Shown piece after piece: positions 26,455-35,895 of a stretch of 64,000 bases of DNA. The stretch spans positions 124,001-188,000 of the forward strand of contig JADJWY010000001.1 of the NCBI GenBank assembly GCA_016716085.1. Reading direction: 5' to 3'. Within the stretch, counting starts at the first letter, position 1, and each line of letters opens with the position of its first letter. The notes beneath the pieces were generated by a model. That model had not been told where the DNA came from, made no database searches, and saw only the letters and a program-made list of their open reading frames with translations. Position numbers and translations under genes: made by a program. Source of the DNA: Hahellaceae bacterium. Lineage in GTDB: Bacteria; Pseudomonadota; Gammaproteobacteria; Pseudomonadales; Oleiphilaceae.

Positions 26455-27810
26455 TCACTGTGCTCCTTGCTGAAATGAATAAAATGCACCAAGGCCAAGA
26501 ATGGCGGTCAACTCATCAAGTGCCGCACGGGACTCCTGCAGCAAGGCAGGATCCGCCAGATCTTTCAGGCTCAGACGATCCCGGTAATGCCTGTCGATCC
26601 ACTGGTTCAATTGTTGAAACAGCGGTTCTGAGAACAGCACCCCCGGATGCACCGCCGCCAGTTCTTCCGCTGTCAGGCAAACCCGCAGCCGCAAACAGGC
26701 AGGTCCACCGCCATTTTTCATGCTCTGCTTGAGATCCATGATCAGGACTTCCCGGATCGGGCTACCCCGTTGAGGCAAGGATTTAAGATAAGCCGCGACC
26801 CTGGGATGTTTTTCGCACTCTGAGGGCACCAGGAGCAGCATGCCTCCCGAGGACAGCGCGAGCAACTGGCTATTGAATAGGTAGCTTTGTACCGCATCCT
26901 CGACCGACAGCTCGGTCGCACTGACGGCTAAAGGATAAAACGCTGAACCGACCGATGCCAGTTTGCGGTGAAGTTCATCCATGACCCATTGGCTATCGAG
27001 AAAAGCCTGCTCGTGGTAGAACAGCATCTCCCGATTCCCCACCGCGATCACATCGTTATGAAAAACGCCCTGATCGATCACATCCGGTTGCTGCTGCGCC
27101 ATCACCACGCGACTGTCTGGCAAGCGATGCAAACGCTGAACCGCCTGACACGCCTCCAGGGTATGACGGGCCGGGTATTGGGCCGGCCGAGGGGTGCGCT
27201 CATCAAACGCTTTGCGCCCATACACAAACAGCTCTATGCCAGGCGCACCATAGTCACGACACAGTCGGGTATGGTTTGCAGCACCTTCATCGCCAAATTG
27301 CTGGGTGGAAGGCAGGGCCGTGTGGTGCTGAAAATGGCGGGGATCCGCAAATATCCGCTGCAATAGTCTGCCGGTGGTTTGATGCTCAAACGACCGGTGA
27401 AATTTGGCCGTCAGATTGGCGGGGGTAAAGTGGACTTTACCATCGAGGGTGTCTGCACTGGGCGAGACCGTGGCGGCGTTGGCCGTCCACATGGCGGAGG
27501 CGGAACAGACCGAGCCCAGCAGCACGGGTGAGTCCCTGAGCACGATGGCGAGCACCTCCGCGTCGCTGCCGCGATATCCCAGCTGACGCAGGATCGCAAG
27601 ATTGGGGCGCTCATGCGGTGGCAGCAAGCCCTGCACAAAGCCGCGATCATGCAGCGCCTTCATTTTCAGGAGTCCCTGACGCGCCGCCTCACGGGGATTC
27701 GAGGTTTCCCGCCCATGGGATTCCGACGCGACATTACCAAAGGACAGACCACTGTAGTTATGGGTGGGTCCCACCAGCCCATCAAAATTCACTTCAACGG
27801 TCTGAGTCAT
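26455..27810 (-). CDS. astB: N-succinylarginine dihydrolase
   Basis: This 451-residue enzyme performs step two of the arginine succinyltransferase (AST) pathway, hydrolysing N2-succinylarginine to N2-succinylornithine, ammonia and CO2. Family signatures include the N-terminal [54 protein letters not shown], and the catalytic-region [14 protein letters not shown] with its conserved cysteine. Its start overlaps the astD stop by four bases and bioA follows by seven bases. Length and content are normal. Confidence 0.97.
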   Translation of the reverse strand: MTQTVEVNFDGLVGPTHNYSGLSFGNVASESHGRETSNPREAARQGLLKMKALHDRGFVQGLLPPHERPNLAILRQLGYRGSDAEVLAIVLRDSPVLLGSVCSASAMWTANAATVSPSADTLDGKVHFTPANLTAKFHRSFEHQTTGRLLQRIFADPRHFQHHTALPSTQQFGDEGAANHTRLCRDYGAPGIELFVYGRKAFDERTPRPAQYPARHTLEACQAVQRLHRLPDSRVVMAQQQPDVIDQGVFHNDVIAVGNREMLFYHEQAFLDSQWVMDELHRKLASVGSAFYPLAVSATELSVEDAVQSYLFNSQLLALSSGGMLLLVPSECEKHPRVAAYLKSLPQRGSPIREVLIMDLKQSMKNGGGPACLRLRVCLTAEELAAVHPGVLFSEPLFQQLNQWIDRHYRDRLSLKDLADPALLQESRAALDELTAILGLGAFYSFQQGAQ

Positions 27811-29279
27811 AGCGACATCCCCTGAGGCAAGGTCGCAGGCAATTCACAGTGATCCGCCACCAGCGAAGCCATTGGCCAGGCGCAGTAATCTGCTGCATAC
27901 CAGGCACTTGGACGATGATTGCCACTGGCGCCCACACCACCAAACGGTGCAGCACTGCTGGCCCCCGTCAAGGGCTTATTCCAGTTCACCACCCCTGCCC
28001 GAATCGCATCTGCAAACTGCCTGTAAAGGCCCGGATCATCACTCAGCAAACCCGCCGCGAGGCCAAAGCGGGTTGCATTCGCCAGTTCCAGAGCCTGCTC
28101 AAAACGTTCATAACGATAAACCTGTAACACCGGGCCAAAAATTTCGTCGTCCGGCACCCCACTCGCGCTGCTAACATCGACGACGGCCGGGGACATGAGG
28201 GCCGTGCCCTCCGTCAACTGAGGTGCCAGCAAGCATACCCCCCCTGAGGCAATCCGATGCTCAAATGCCTGTATCACCTGCTGTCGGGCCGGGGCAGAGA
28301 TCAAACTACCCATGAAAGGCGCCGGGCTTGCGTCAAAGGCGCCAACCTGCAAGTGCTGAGCGGCATGGCACAGCTGCTCAAGGAAGCGATCGCCCGCCTT
28401 GCCCTGCGGCACCAGCAAACGACGGGCGCAGGTACAGCGCTGCCCCGCAGAGATAAACGCCGAGAATAGTACGTGATGAAGGGCCGCTTTTTCAGGCCAG
28501 CTTCCCGCCAGGATGAGTGGGTTATTACCGCCCATTTCCAGGGCCAGTATTTTGTCAGGTCGTCCGGCAAACTGTTGATGCAGCTTAACGCCCGTGCGCG
28601 AACTTCCGGTAAAGAGCAGACCGTCAATGCCGTCATGTCGGGCCAGGGCCTGCCCTGTTTCCACCCCGCCCTGCACGACATTCATAACGCCGGCAGGCAA
28701 TCCGGCCTCCGTCCAGATCCGGGCCGTTAACTGGGCAAAGCGAGGGGTCAATTCACTAGGTTTGAAGACGATGGTATTCCCGGCCAGCAGCGCCGGCACA
28801 ATATGACCGTTCGGCAGATGACCAGGGAAATTATAGGGGCCAAAGACCGCCATTACGCCATGAGGACGGTGCCGGAGCACTGCATGCCCCGCCGCGACAT
28901 CCTGCTCCCGCGAACCTGTGCGCTCCCCATACGCCTGCATCGATAATGCGACTTTAGCCGCCATGGAATCGATTTCCGTCCCGGCCTCCCAGAGCGGCTT
29001 ACCGGTTTCTTCAGCCAGCGCATGGGCCAGGCTCTCCCGTTGCGCTTTCAGTCGTGCGGCAAAGGCCTGGGCGATCAACGCCCGCCCTTCAAATCCCAGG
29101 GCACGCCAGGCCGGAAAGGTATGACGGGCTACGTCAACCGCATCTGAGACTTGTGCAGGTGACGCGCCGCGCCCACGCCAGATACAACGGCCATAGACGG
29201 GGTCAGCACGCTCCCAGGCCTCGCCCTGCCCCGCAATCCACTGACCGCGATAAAATACACCCGGCTGCTGCTCACTCAT
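27807..29279 (-). CDS. astD: N-succinylglutamate 5-semialdehyde dehydrogenase
   Basis: A 490-residue aldehyde dehydrogenase for step four of the AST pathway, oxidising succinylglutamate semialdehyde to succinylglutamate with NAD. It has the cofactor segment [24 protein letters not shown], the catalytic glutamate in LEMGGNNP, and the catalytic cysteine in [15 protein letters not shown]. The N-terminal [12 protein letters not shown] matches AstD proteins. It overlaps astB by four bases downstream and the broken astA by four bases upstream, so the operon is translationally coupled throughout. Confidence 0.96.
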   Translation of the reverse strand: MSEQQPGVFYRGQWIAGQGEAWERADPVYGRCIWRGRGASPAQVSDAVDVARHTFPAWRALGFEGRALIAQAFAARLKAQRESLAHALAEETGKPLWEAGTEIDSMAAKVALSMQAYGERTGSREQDVAAGHAVLRHRPHGVMAVFGPYNFPGHLPNGHIVPALLAGNTIVFKPSELTPRFAQLTARIWTEAGLPAGVMNVVQGGVETGQALARHDGIDGLLFTGSSRTGVKLHQQFAGRPDKILALEMGGNNPLILAGSWPEKAALHHVLFSAFISAGQRCTCARRLLVPQGKAGDRFLEQLCHAAQHLQVGAFDASPAPFMGSLISAPARQQVIQAFEHRIASGGVCLLAPQLTEGTALMSPAVVDVSSASGVPDDEIFGPVLQVYRYERFEQALELANATRFGLAAGLLSDDPGLYRQFADAIRAGVVNWNKPLTGASSAAPFGGVGASGNHRPSAWYAADYCAWPMASLVADHCELPATLPQGMSL

Positions 29280-30329
29280 TTCATGCCCCCTTTCAGGTCT
29301 ACCATGCGCACCGTATCCCCACCTTCGACCTTTAGTTGAGCGGCCAGAGCTTCTGACAGGATCACCGTGTCATCTCTCAGATTGCTGCGGGGCACCAGTC
29401 CCACCCGAAAGTCGCTTAACTGGCGGTTGCTTACCATTAACAGATCCTGTGAGTCGACATGACGAGGGTCCTGATACTTCTCCGCACTCGAGACCAGTAC
29501 GTAGCGCTTAACCGATTCCCGCACTGTTCGAATCTGGGGCAAAAAAAGCCTCAATGACGGGCCCCGCGTCGAAAATATCCACCAGGCCGTTATAGTTAAA
29601 TCCCTCACGCTTGAGCAAGGCCAGCGCAGGCCCCGTTTGATCATGTACCTGCGCCACACAGCGCTGCGCATCTTCAGACAAAAACGGCAAATAGATGGGG
29701 TTTTTGGGCATGAGCTCGGCAATGAAGCCTTTATTGCCAAGTCCTGTCAGGTAATCGGCTTTTGGGAAATCCAGTTTGAAAAACTTTTGCCCCAAACTTT
29801 CCCAAAAGGGTGAATGTCCCGAGGCATCGGAGTAGCCACGCATCTCCGCGAAGACTTTTTCACTGAACAAATCAGGCCGTTCCGCCAGAAACAGCATGCG
29901 GCATTTCGAGAGCAGATGGCCATTTGGACCACTACGTGCTTTAGGGTTCAAAAACAGCGTGCACAGCTCTGTGCAGTTAGTCATGTCATTGGTCAGGTAG
30001 AGGGTCGGCGTTTGCCGGTGGATGCCCATTTCCTTAAACGCATTGACGGTATTGGCCACCCGGTAGTTATACCAGACATCATCCAGGCCCACCCGCGCCT
30101 GAATCGCACTGACCCCCAATACCGACCCTGTTTCGACGGATTCCAGGGCGAAAAAATAATACGCTTTTTCGGGAGGAAGTCGCGCGGAAAAACTACGTTC
30201 TGCCAGCCGCAGCCGCTCTGCCAATATTTCACGGCTATCGGGTAGTGTGGTCACGCCGATCCCTGCGCTCCTGGCCAGCTCCACGACCGAATCCAGATCT
30301 GTGCTTACCGCCGGTCGAATGATCATCAT
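29276..30329 (-). pseudogene. astA: arginine N-succinyltransferase beta subunit (AruG-type astA) with a frameshift
   Basis: This gene encodes the second subunit of arginine succinyltransferase, the first AST step. The first frame (30329 down to 29508) carries MIIRPAVSTDLDSVVELARSAGIGVTTLP, YLTNDMTNCTELCTLFL, GHLLSKCRMLFLAERPDLF and DIFDAGPVIEAFF, then stops. The last part (PQIRTVRESVKRYVLVSSAE to [11 protein letters not shown]) is in another frame that ends at 29276. Removing one base from the A7 run at 29541-29547 joins them. The gene still overlaps astD by ATGA, as an intact copy would. Possibly a sequencing error or transcriptional slippage site; otherwise a damaged subunit. Confidence 0.88.
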
Positions 30330-30350
30330 GGTCGGCTCCTCCCAAAGGGC

Positions 30351-31364
30351 CTACACAGGCGAAAAGAGTATATTGTCTCCTTCCCTGAGCGCCATGGTTT
30401 CAGCCATGGCACGCGATACCCGAATCACATCCCCAATGCCTTCCGTCAGATTGCAGAGTCCGGCCGCAAAGTGCTCGAACTGCATACTGGCGACCAGCTT
30501 TTGCTGGCCTTGCCCATGTTCGGTGAATTTCACCTGGCCGACCCTCGCCTGCCGCACGGTGTTCAGGTCCGCGATACGGCCTTCCAGGGTTGGCCCACCA
30601 TCGAAGATGTCGATGTGCTGGTCGAAGTACATGCCTTCTTTTTCCAGAAAATCGAAGTTTTTGCGCGCGGCGGCATGCGGCTGCGCAATCGCCTTTTGTG
30701 CGGCATCGGTCAGTAAGGGGACGTAAATCGGATGCGCCGGCATCATCTCAGCGATAAACGTTTTACTTTTAACCGCAGAATAAAAGTCGGCGGTATTGAA
30801 ATCCATGCCAAAGAAATGGCGCCCCAGACTGTCCCAGAAAGGTGAACTTCCATGGGCATCGTGGGCTCCCTGTATTTCAACGATGATACGTTCGCCAAAG
30901 CGAGCGGCGTGGGCACGCAAAAACAACAGACGGGCACGGGATAAGAGATCGAAATAGCTCGTGTCCCGATAGCGCCCCGAAATGCTGAGCGAGCACAACA
31001 AAACCCGCCCTGACAATTCGTGGGTCAGATACAGAATGGGGACTTCATTGTGCACGCCAAGCTGCTGGGACGAGTGGTAAAGTGAATCCAGGCGATAATT
31101 GTAAAACGGCGCGCCATTACCGGCATGGGCATCGATCCCGGAGGTGCCGAGAATTTCCCGGTTGACCGTATCTTCCATGACAAATAAAAAGCGTTCCCTG
31201 CCCAGCATATCGGCCTCACCGGCGAAAGACCGCCGGGACGCCTCAATTTTCTCTTCGAGCTTGTCACGATTCGCCGGCAAGGTGCTCAGGGGAGCCGCGC
31301 TTTCGTTGATCAGCTTTTCAATCCCCGGCAGATCGCCAGGGGCACTGGGTCTCACAATGATCAT
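30351..31364 (-). CDS. aruF: arginine/ornithine N-succinyltransferase alpha subunit (AruF-type astA)
   Basis: This 337-residue protein is the first of the two paralogous AstA subunits. Like its neighbour it begins MIIVRPSAPGDLPGIEKLINESAAPLSTLP and carries a GNAT-like acyltransferase core. Family segments include YLTHELSGRVLLCSLSISG, LLSRARLLFLRAH, FIAEMMPAHPIYVPLL and IDIFDGGPTLEGRIADL. Pseudomonads carry the same pair, and the heteromer acts on arginine and ornithine. It follows astC by 11 bases and precedes aruG by 21 bases. No damage is seen. Confidence 0.94.
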   Translation of the reverse strand: MIIVRPSAPGDLPGIEKLINESAAPLSTLPANRDKLEEKIEASRRSFAGEADMLGRERFLFVMEDTVNREILGTSGIDAHAGNGAPFYNYRLDSLYHSSQQLGVHNEVPILYLTHELSGRVLLCSLSISGRYRDTSYFDLLSRARLLFLRAHAARFGERIIVEIQGAHDAHGSSPFWDSLGRHFFGMDFNTADFYSAVKSKTFIAEMMPAHPIYVPLLTDAAQKAIAQPHAAARKNFDFLEKEGMYFDQHIDIFDGGPTLEGRIADLNTVRQARVGQVKFTEHGQGQQKLVASMQFEHFAAGLCNLTEGIGDVIRVSRAMAETMALREGDNILFSPV

Positions 31365-31375
31365 CAGGTGACTCC

Positions 31376-32599
31376 TCAGGTTTTGGAGGCTTTCAATTCC
31401 GCGACCGCCTCTCGTAATCCGGCTAACCCGGCTTTCAGGTCTGCCTCCGGTATAATCAGGGAAGGCGCCAGACGCAGAACGTCAGGGCCCGCAATCAGAA
31501 CCAACACGCCTTTCGCCTGGGCCGCCATCATCAATGCCTTCGCCTGACCTTTCCAGGTATCGGCCAATTCGCAGCCCATCAGCAGCCCCATCCCTCTGAC
31601 CGTCCTGAACAGGCCAAACTCTTGCTGAATGGCTTCCAGCCCGGCTTTTAATAGCGCATGGCGTTGCGCAACACCTTGCAGTACATCAGGTGAACTGATC
31701 AGTTCAAGCGCCGTCAGGGAGACGGCACAGGCCAGCGGATTGCCGCCATAGGTGCTACCGTGCGTACCCACCACAAGCGCGGCGGCGACGTCAGCGGTTG
31801 TCAGCATCGCGCCCACCGGGAAACCACAGCCCAGGGCTTTGGCCGTAGTTAAAATATCCGGCACGACGCCAAACTGCTCATAGGCATAGAGCGTACCCGT
31901 GCGCCCCATCCCCGATTGCACTTCATCGAAAATCAACAACGCACCGCGGGCACTGCACAGTTCCCGGGCTTTTTTAAGATAAGACAGAGTGGCGGGGGTC
32001 ACACCGCCTTCCCCCTGAATCGGTTCCACCACGAAGGCGCAGGTTTTATCGGTAATGGCCGCCTCAAGTGCGGCTTCATCATTGAAGGGCACATGGCGCA
32101 CACCCGCCGGCACGGGTTCAAAGCCTTCCCGATACTTGGCCTGACCGCCCACGGTCACGGTAAACAGGGTTCGGCCATGAAAACTGTTGTCGCAGGCCAC
32201 GATTTCATGTCGCTCGCCGCCGAATTTCTGCCAGGCGTAGCGGCGTGCCAGCTTGAAGGCAGCCTCGTTTGCCTCACCGCCGGAGTTGGCGAAAAAGACC
32301 CGTTCAGCAAAGGTTTTTTCGGTCAGTACGCGGGCCAGTTTCAGGGCGGGTTCGTTTGTCAGTACGTTGCTCAGATGCCAGAGGGTATTGGCCTGTTCGG
32401 TCAGCGACCTGACAAGCTCTGGGTGACAGTGCCCCAGCGCAGTGACGGCAATCCCGCCCGCCAGATCAATGTATTCACGCCCCTGCTGATCCCACACGCG
32501 GGAACCTTCGCCACGCACCGGTATCATATCCGCCGGGGCATAGTTGGGAACCATGACCTCATCAAAGGTGGATCGGGTGACAGGCCTATTTTCCAGCAT
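31376..32599 (-). CDS. astC: succinylornithine/acetylornithine aminotransferase
   Basis: A 407-residue class III PLP aminotransferase, step three of the AST pathway, also able to act as acetylornithine aminotransferase (ArgD). Landmarks are VWDQQGREYIDLAGGIAVTALGHCHP, FFANSGGEANEAAFKLAR, FHGRTLFTVTVGGQ and LLIFDEVQSGMGRTG. The PLP lysine lies in TTAKALGCGFPVGAM, and HGSTYGGNPLACAV follows. It is the first gene of the astC-aruF-aruG-astD-astB-bioA operon. The 170-base gap to the divergent dipeptidase gene must hold the operon promoter; I could not fix a promoter or an ArgR box in it. Confidence 0.93.
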   Translation of the reverse strand: MLENRPVTRSTFDEVMVPNYAPADMIPVRGEGSRVWDQQGREYIDLAGGIAVTALGHCHPELVRSLTEQANTLWHLSNVLTNEPALKLARVLTEKTFAERVFFANSGGEANEAAFKLARRYAWQKFGGERHEIVACDNSFHGRTLFTVTVGGQAKYREGFEPVPAGVRHVPFNDEAALEAAITDKTCAFVVEPIQGEGGVTPATLSYLKKARELCSARGALLIFDEVQSGMGRTGTLYAYEQFGVVPDILTTAKALGCGFPVGAMLTTADVAAALVVGTHGSTYGGNPLACAVSLTALELISSPDVLQGVAQRHALLKAGLEAIQQEFGLFRTVRGMGLLMGCELADTWKGQAKALMMAAQAKGVLVLIAGPDVLRLAPSLIIPEADLKAGLAGLREAVAELKASKT

Positions 32600-32769
32600 A
32601 CAGTTTCTCCATTTCAGTCCAGAGGTCGCTACAAAGTGTGCAAACGCTTATTGTGCACCACTTTCAGGCAAATTTCCCGACTCTCCGGTGAGAAATCAGG
32701 GGGTTTTGTTTCGCGGCCGCTTTCGTTTATGCTCCCACCGCTCTCACTCCGCAAAGGCTGCCGCCTCAC

Positions 32770-33933
32770 ATGAAAAAAACGCTCACGATTTCCGCCTTTA
32801 CCTTGATTATAGGCGTTCTGCTGTTCTTCGGCGTGGTTCCCCCGCTGGTCGACAATCACTACAACCATTTAACCGGCGCTGAACCTGTCTCCGTCAGCGA
32901 AGCGCAGCGACAACAGCACGAGTCCCTCTTTATCGCAGACCTTCACGCTGACTCCCTGCTGTGGGGCCGCGACCTTTCCAAAGGTTACAGTCGTGGCATG
33001 GTCGATGTGCCTCGCTTGTTGCAGGGGCGTGTCGCGCTGCAGGCTTTTTCAGTGGTGACGCAAACCCCACGCGACCTGAACTATGGGCACAACGGGAACG
33101 ATACTGACTCCATTTTCTGGTTGGGACTCTCCCAGGCCTGGCCCCCGCGTGCCTTAAACAGTCTGATGGAGCGGGCTCTGTTGCAGGCCAACCGCTTGCA
33201 GGAAGCCACCCTGGCGTCCAGGGGCAAATTGAGAATCATCACTCGCCAGTCTGAGCTGCGCAGCTTCCTCGACGATCGCCAACACGACCCGGAATTAACA
33301 GCGGGGTGGCTGACATTGGAGGGCGCACACGCGCTGGAAGGCCGCCTCGAGAATCTGGAGCGCCTGAAAGCGGCCGGATTCCGCATGCTTGCGCCGACCC
33401 ACTTTTTTGATACCGAACTGGCGGGTAGCGCACATGGCCTGCAAAAAGGCGGACTTACGCCCCTGGGACGGGAGTGGATCAGAAAAATGGACGCCGAATC
33501 CCTGATTATCGACCTGGCCCATGCCTCAGAACAGACCATTGACGAGGTGCTGGCGCTGCACACCCGCCCCCTGATTGTTTCTCATACCGGCGTAAAGGGC
33601 ACCTGCGATAACGGGCGCAATCTGAGCGACCGCCACCTTGAAGCGATTGCCGCGACAGGCGGGTTGATTGGTATTGGCTTTTGGGAAGCCGCAGTATGTG
33701 GGCGGGATATTGACGCCATTGTGCGCGCCATTCGCTATGCCGTGAGCAAAGTTGGCCCGCAGGCAGTCGCCTTGGGCTCAGACTGGGACGGTGCCGTGCT
33801 GACGCCCATTGACGCCAGCCAGATGGAGCAACTGACGACAGCACTTTCTGAAGCGGGTTTTCCGCAAGAACAGGTCGCCGCGATAATGGGGGGCAATCTC
33901 CGCGACTTCCTGCTGAAAAATTTACCCGAGTGA
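32770..33933 (+). CDS. membrane dipeptidase, peptidase M19 family
   Basis: A 387-residue zinc dipeptidase with an N-terminal signal anchor (LTISAFTLIIGVLLFFGVV). The binuclear zinc-site pattern is in order: FIADLHADSLLWGRDL (HxD), LTLEGAHAL (glutamate), IIDLAHASEQT and LIVSHTGVKG (histidines), and ALGSDWDG (aspartate). These enzymes hydrolyse dipeptides including D-amino-acid forms. It is divergent from astC. Its 3-prime end overlaps the convergent CHAD gene by 12 bases. Confidence 0.92.
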   Translation: MKKTLTISAFTLIIGVLLFFGVVPPLVDNHYNHLTGAEPVSVSEAQRQQHESLFIADLHADSLLWGRDLSKGYSRGMVDVPRLLQGRVALQAFSVVTQTPRDLNYGHNGNDTDSIFWLGLSQAWPPRALNSLMERALLQANRLQEATLASRGKLRIITRQSELRSFLDDRQHDPELTAGWLTLEGAHALEGRLENLERLKAAGFRMLAPTHFFDTELAGSAHGLQKGGLTPLGREWIRKMDAESLIIDLAHASEQTIDEVLALHTRPLIVSHTGVKGTCDNGRNLSDRHLEAIAATGGLIGIGFWEAAVCGRDIDAIVRAIRYAVSKVGPQAVALGSDWDGAVLTPIDASQMEQLTTALSEAGFPQEQVAAIMGGNLRDFLLKNLPE

Positions 33934-34806
33934 CTTCCGGACGCGACGGGAAAATCGTGTTTCACTCTCCGAAAGCAAGGGCAGCAGCGCGTCGTCAACC
34001 TGCTGCCAGATCTTCTTTCGCTGATCAGAGAACCACACACGCAGCCCATCCGGATCGGCGGTCGCCTTAGCCACGACCACGGGCTCCAATACCGCCAGGT
34101 CATTTGCCTTCCCCAACTGTTCTAAATGGTCACTCAGTTTACGGGACAGGTTCTTCAATGATCCGCTCCAGACGGGTTTACACAAGCGCAGCGCATAAAG
34201 CAGGTCTTTGCCGCGTTTACGCTGCTCATGTCGCCCTTCCGCCTCGAGCACGCCTTTGGCTTCAACCGACGTTTTCACCAACTTTCGATACAGGTGTCCG
34301 TATTGTTCAGCTAACCAGTCTTTGTCGACTTCCAGCACGGGAGGAGGAAGCAGCAAGGTCTGCTTACGCTGCAGCATTAACGTGGACAAAACCTGGAGAT
34401 GTTCGACCGTTTCGACGACCGAGTGCTGGAAGTGCTCGCTGTTAAGCTCACGGGTCAGTTCGACATTCATCGCCTGTGTCACGGCGGCCGCATCCGCCTG
34501 CGCGCCCAGGTGGGGCAGCAGTGTCTTCCAAAGGTCATGTCCGACGTAGCGGTCCCGCAGATGGCTGGTCGAGTCACCTATCGCTTTCAATAGCTGCCAG
34601 TTATCGAAATGGCTTTCACTTTGTAAGGGCTTGAGCAAGCGCAATACCGCACGAATCTCTTTGACCAGCTTGCGCGCATTATGGATGCCACTGTCCAGAT
34701 CATAGCGACAACGCAGCAACTCGAGGACCAGATCATCCACCAACCCTTCACAATACCGCTGAAGTTCCTTTCCCAACGCTTCATCAAATCGAATCGCGTA
34801 CCGCAT
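33922..34806 (-). CDS. CHAD domain protein
   Basis: A 294-residue, highly helical, charge-rich cytosolic protein with one CHAD domain, a fold that binds inorganic polyphosphate through conserved histidines and basic residues. The diagnostic helix is GIHNARKLVKEIRAVLRLLKP, and a second basic repeat is RKRGKDLLYALRLCKPVWSGS. No CYTH/triphosphatase domain is fused and no polyphosphate kinase gene is nearby. It stands between the dipeptidase and lptG and does not obviously belong to either. Confidence 0.88.
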   Translation of the reverse strand: MRYAIRFDEALGKELQRYCEGLVDDLVLELLRCRYDLDSGIHNARKLVKEIRAVLRLLKPLQSESHFDNWQLLKAIGDSTSHLRDRYVGHDLWKTLLPHLGAQADAAAVTQAMNVELTRELNSEHFQHSVVETVEHLQVLSTLMLQRKQTLLLPPPVLEVDKDWLAEQYGHLYRKLVKTSVEAKGVLEAEGRHEQRKRGKDLLYALRLCKPVWSGSLKNLSRKLSDHLEQLGKANDLAVLEPVVVAKATADPDGLRVWFSDQRKKIWQQVDDALLPLLSESETRFSRRVRKSLG

Positions 34807-34833
34807 CCTTACACTCTCTGTGGTTGTTTTTCC

Positions 34834-35895
34834 CTATTTCACTCGTCTGAGCAGGTATACGCCCGCCACCGCACTAATAACGATAGGAACCAGCGTGGCG
34901 AACACCGGATTAAACCCGAAAACCAGACTTGATGGCCCCAGAAGATCCTGAACATATTTGAAGAGTAAACCCACAATGATGCCGCAGAATATCCGGAACC
35001 CCATGGTCACAGAGCGCAGCGGCCCAAACACAAAAGAGATCGCGACAATGACAAGGACAGCCGTTGCCAGCGGCTGCAGCACTTTTTTCCAGAAGGCCAT
35101 CTCATAAATATTCGCATTAAGCCCCTGATCATGCAGGTAGCTGACGTACGCAAAGAGCCCCCTGACCGACAGGTACTCGGGCTTGATGACCAGAATGTTC
35201 AATAGCTTGGGTGACAGTTGGGTATTCCAGTTCTCCGCTTCAATCGTCTCCGTAACGGTCTCATTCTCCTTGAAATGGGTTCGGGTGACATCCTGCAGGA
35301 GCCAGTGATCCACCTGAAACAACGCACGGCGGGCAAAGAAGGATTCAGCCAGTGCGCCATCCACATTAAAGCGGAAAAAACTCAGGCCGTTGATCAAGCC
35401 CTTGGACTGCACCACGCTCATGTGGATAAACGTATCCTCTTCGCGATGCCAGACTCCGCGACCGGCCCCTACCGATTCCGCCTCGCCCTGCGCCAGTGCG
35501 CGTTGAGTCTGAGCGATACGCTCGGTCTCCGGCGCCACATATTCACCGATCAGTATGCCGATCAGCACCACGACCAGCGCCGGCTTCATCGCCGCCCAGA
35601 CGATGCGACTGACTGACACCCCTGCCGCTCGCATGACCGTTAGCTCGCTGCTATTGGCCAGCACACCGAGCCCGACCAGGCTACCGATAAAGGCCGCCAA
35701 TGGCAGGTAGTCGTAGATACGCCGTGGGACGGTGGTCAGGATGTAGAGCATCGCCTGAAAGGTCTGGTAGTTTTCTTTCAACTCTTCCATTTCAGCGATA
35801 AAGCCAAACACCAGATCCAGCGACAGGACGACGAGCAGCACCATCAACATGGCACTGGCGACGGTAGAGACGATATAACGATCAAGCCGTCGCAC
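34834..35895 (-). CDS. lptG: LPS export ABC transporter permease LptG
   Basis: A 353-residue inner-membrane permease that, with LptF and the LptB ATPase, extracts lipopolysaccharide into the Lpt bridge. It has the YjgP/YjgQ layout: RRLDRYIVSTVASAMLMVLLVV, then two more helices with YDYLPLAAFIGSLVGLGVLA and the coupling region ELTVMRAAGVSVSRIV. A large periplasmic beta-jellyroll domain follows, then three C-terminal helices. I chose the GTG at 35895, which follows GGAGG by seven bases and gives the family N terminus; the frame opens further up. It overlaps the end of lptF by 14 bases. Confidence 0.95.
   Translation of the reverse strand: MRRLDRYIVSTVASAMLMVLLVVLSLDLVFGFIAEMEELKENYQTFQAMLYILTTVPRRIYDYLPLAAFIGSLVGLGVLANSSELTVMRAAGVSVSRIVWAAMKPALVVVLIGILIGEYVAPETERIAQTQRALAQGEAESVGAGRGVWHREEDTFIHMSVVQSKGLINGLSFFRFNVDGALAESFFARRALFQVDHWLLQDVTRTHFKENETVTETIEAENWNTQLSPKLLNILVIKPEYLSVRGLFAYVSYLHDQGLNANIYEMAFWKKVLQPLATAVLVIVAISFVFGPLRSVTMGFRIFCGIIVGLLFKYVQDLLGPSSLVFGFNPVFATLVPIVISAVAGVYLLRRVK

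Noticed and set aside
32600..32769. Sigma-54 or ArgR site in the ast operon promoter gap
   Set aside because: TGGTGCAC and TTTGCA elements can be found on the minus strand, but the spacing is wrong for a -24/-12 promoter and no ArgR-like box was convincing.
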